64,000 bases of DNA from Tetraselmis striata (taxonomy: Eukaryota; Chlorophyta; Chlorodendrophyceae; Chlorodendrales; Chlorodendraceae). The stretch spans positions 472,043 to 536,042 of the forward strand of contig VCJN01000779.1 of assembly GCA_006384855.1 (NCBI GenBank), given 5' to 3'. Within the stretch, counting starts at the first letter, position 1. Every line of letters starts with the position of its first letter. Made by a program: the position numbers and the translations under genes. The notes beneath the pieces were generated by a model. It was not told where the DNA came from. It was given only the letters and a program-made list of their open reading frames with translations, and did not search any database. Shown in pieces: positions 63,619-64,000 of this stretch.

Positions 63619-63983
63619 TTATTGATAGTAAGCTTGCATGAGCTTTTCGTAATCGATTAGCCTTCGCGCTGTCTGCATTTGAGCATCTGAGAGGACCTGG
63701 CCGCTCTTGATTCGGGCCCTCAAAAGCAAGGCGGCCGATCTTTCTCCTTGCGAGTGCGTGCCGTAAGCCGGCACCCTACCTCCTAAAAGGCTCGGTTTCC
63801 AGGGGTTACCCGATGCCTCAGCGCCGGCTCTAGCTGCAGAAGCTGAGGCTGCACGGCTCTTCTTCGCAGCCGGCTGCTCGGGCACAGAAGATGACGCCTT
63901 GTGTTTTCTCCCGACTAGCGCTCCGAGCGCATCGAATTCTTTTGCTTTCTCGGTAGGTTTTGATGTCCGCTTGGACCTTCGAC
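63619..63983 (-). CDS. basic exon at window edge, unknown
   Basis: After a possible acceptor (TTTATAG) the frame reads RRSKRTSKPTEKAKEFDALG, ALVGRKHKASSSVPEQPAAK, a KKSRAAS patch, and SDAQMQTARRLIDYEKLMQA before TAA at 63619. Nuclear-localisation-like basic clusters are present. It is either the end of a preceding gene or an exon of the methyltransferase-like gene in a disrupted frame. The window ends just upstream. Confidence 0.4.
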
Positions 63984-64000
63984 CTATAAATATCATATCC

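Overview
The window reads as nuclear DNA of a green alga, most likely a chlamydomonadalean/volvocine relative. The grounds are intron-rich genes with GT..AG borders, hydroxyproline-rich (SPPPP) exons of the kind found in volvocine cell-wall/pherophorin proteins, a polycystin-type channel, RRLLQ-type secreted N-termini, TGTAA-like polyadenylation motifs, and an algal transposon mix (DIRS, RLE-bearing and other non-LTR elements, a Ty3/gypsy chromovirus, CACTA, Tc1/mariner). No bacterial operon structure is visible. This is inference from content; no species is claimed. Layout. 1-7 kb holds transposon remnants: DIRS-type tyrosine-recombinase retroelement pieces (one split by a ~0.64-kb insertion), a Tc1/mariner relic, and a dispersed ~200-bp repeat in inverted copies. 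8-25 kb, minus strand, holds a very large multi-exon gene. From N- to C-terminus it encodes discoidin-like and nidogen-like ectodomains, a long Ser-Pro-rich spacer built from about twelve small exons (partly by 214-bp exon+intron duplication), Ig/HYR-like modules with Cys-rich tails, a polycystin extracellular domain, channel helices with a pore region, and a ~810-residue tail. A secreted first exon at 28 kb may belong to it, with a non-LTR element (25.3-26.5 kb) lying between. 26.5-40 kb is repeat-rich with few recognisable genes: an RLE-endonuclease ORF, small unknown exons, and a ~0.8-kb terminal-inverted-repeat element. 40.4-46.7 kb is a near-complete chromovirus with a perfect 5-bp target duplication. 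49.2-52.1 kb is a decayed CACTA transposase. 55-57 kb is satellite and foldback DNA. 57.9-64 kb, minus strand, is a multi-exon gene ending in a beta-class DNA N6/N4-methyltransferase-like domain. Most notable points. (1) The chromovirus carries a phage-Dam-like domain and a Nudix-like domain between Gag and protease, plus a textbook -1 frameshift site at the gag stop. (2) C-homopolymers of 12-23 nt sit just inside several 5' splice sites of the minus-strand genes. (3) The giant polycystin-type gene has an unusual ectodomain. (4) The methyltransferase-like gene has a degenerate catalytic motif. (5) Exon+intron tandem duplications with phase-neutral exons occur in two unrelated genes. Several ORFs show single-base frame changes in otherwise conserved sequence; decay and assembly indels cannot be separated from this sequence alone.
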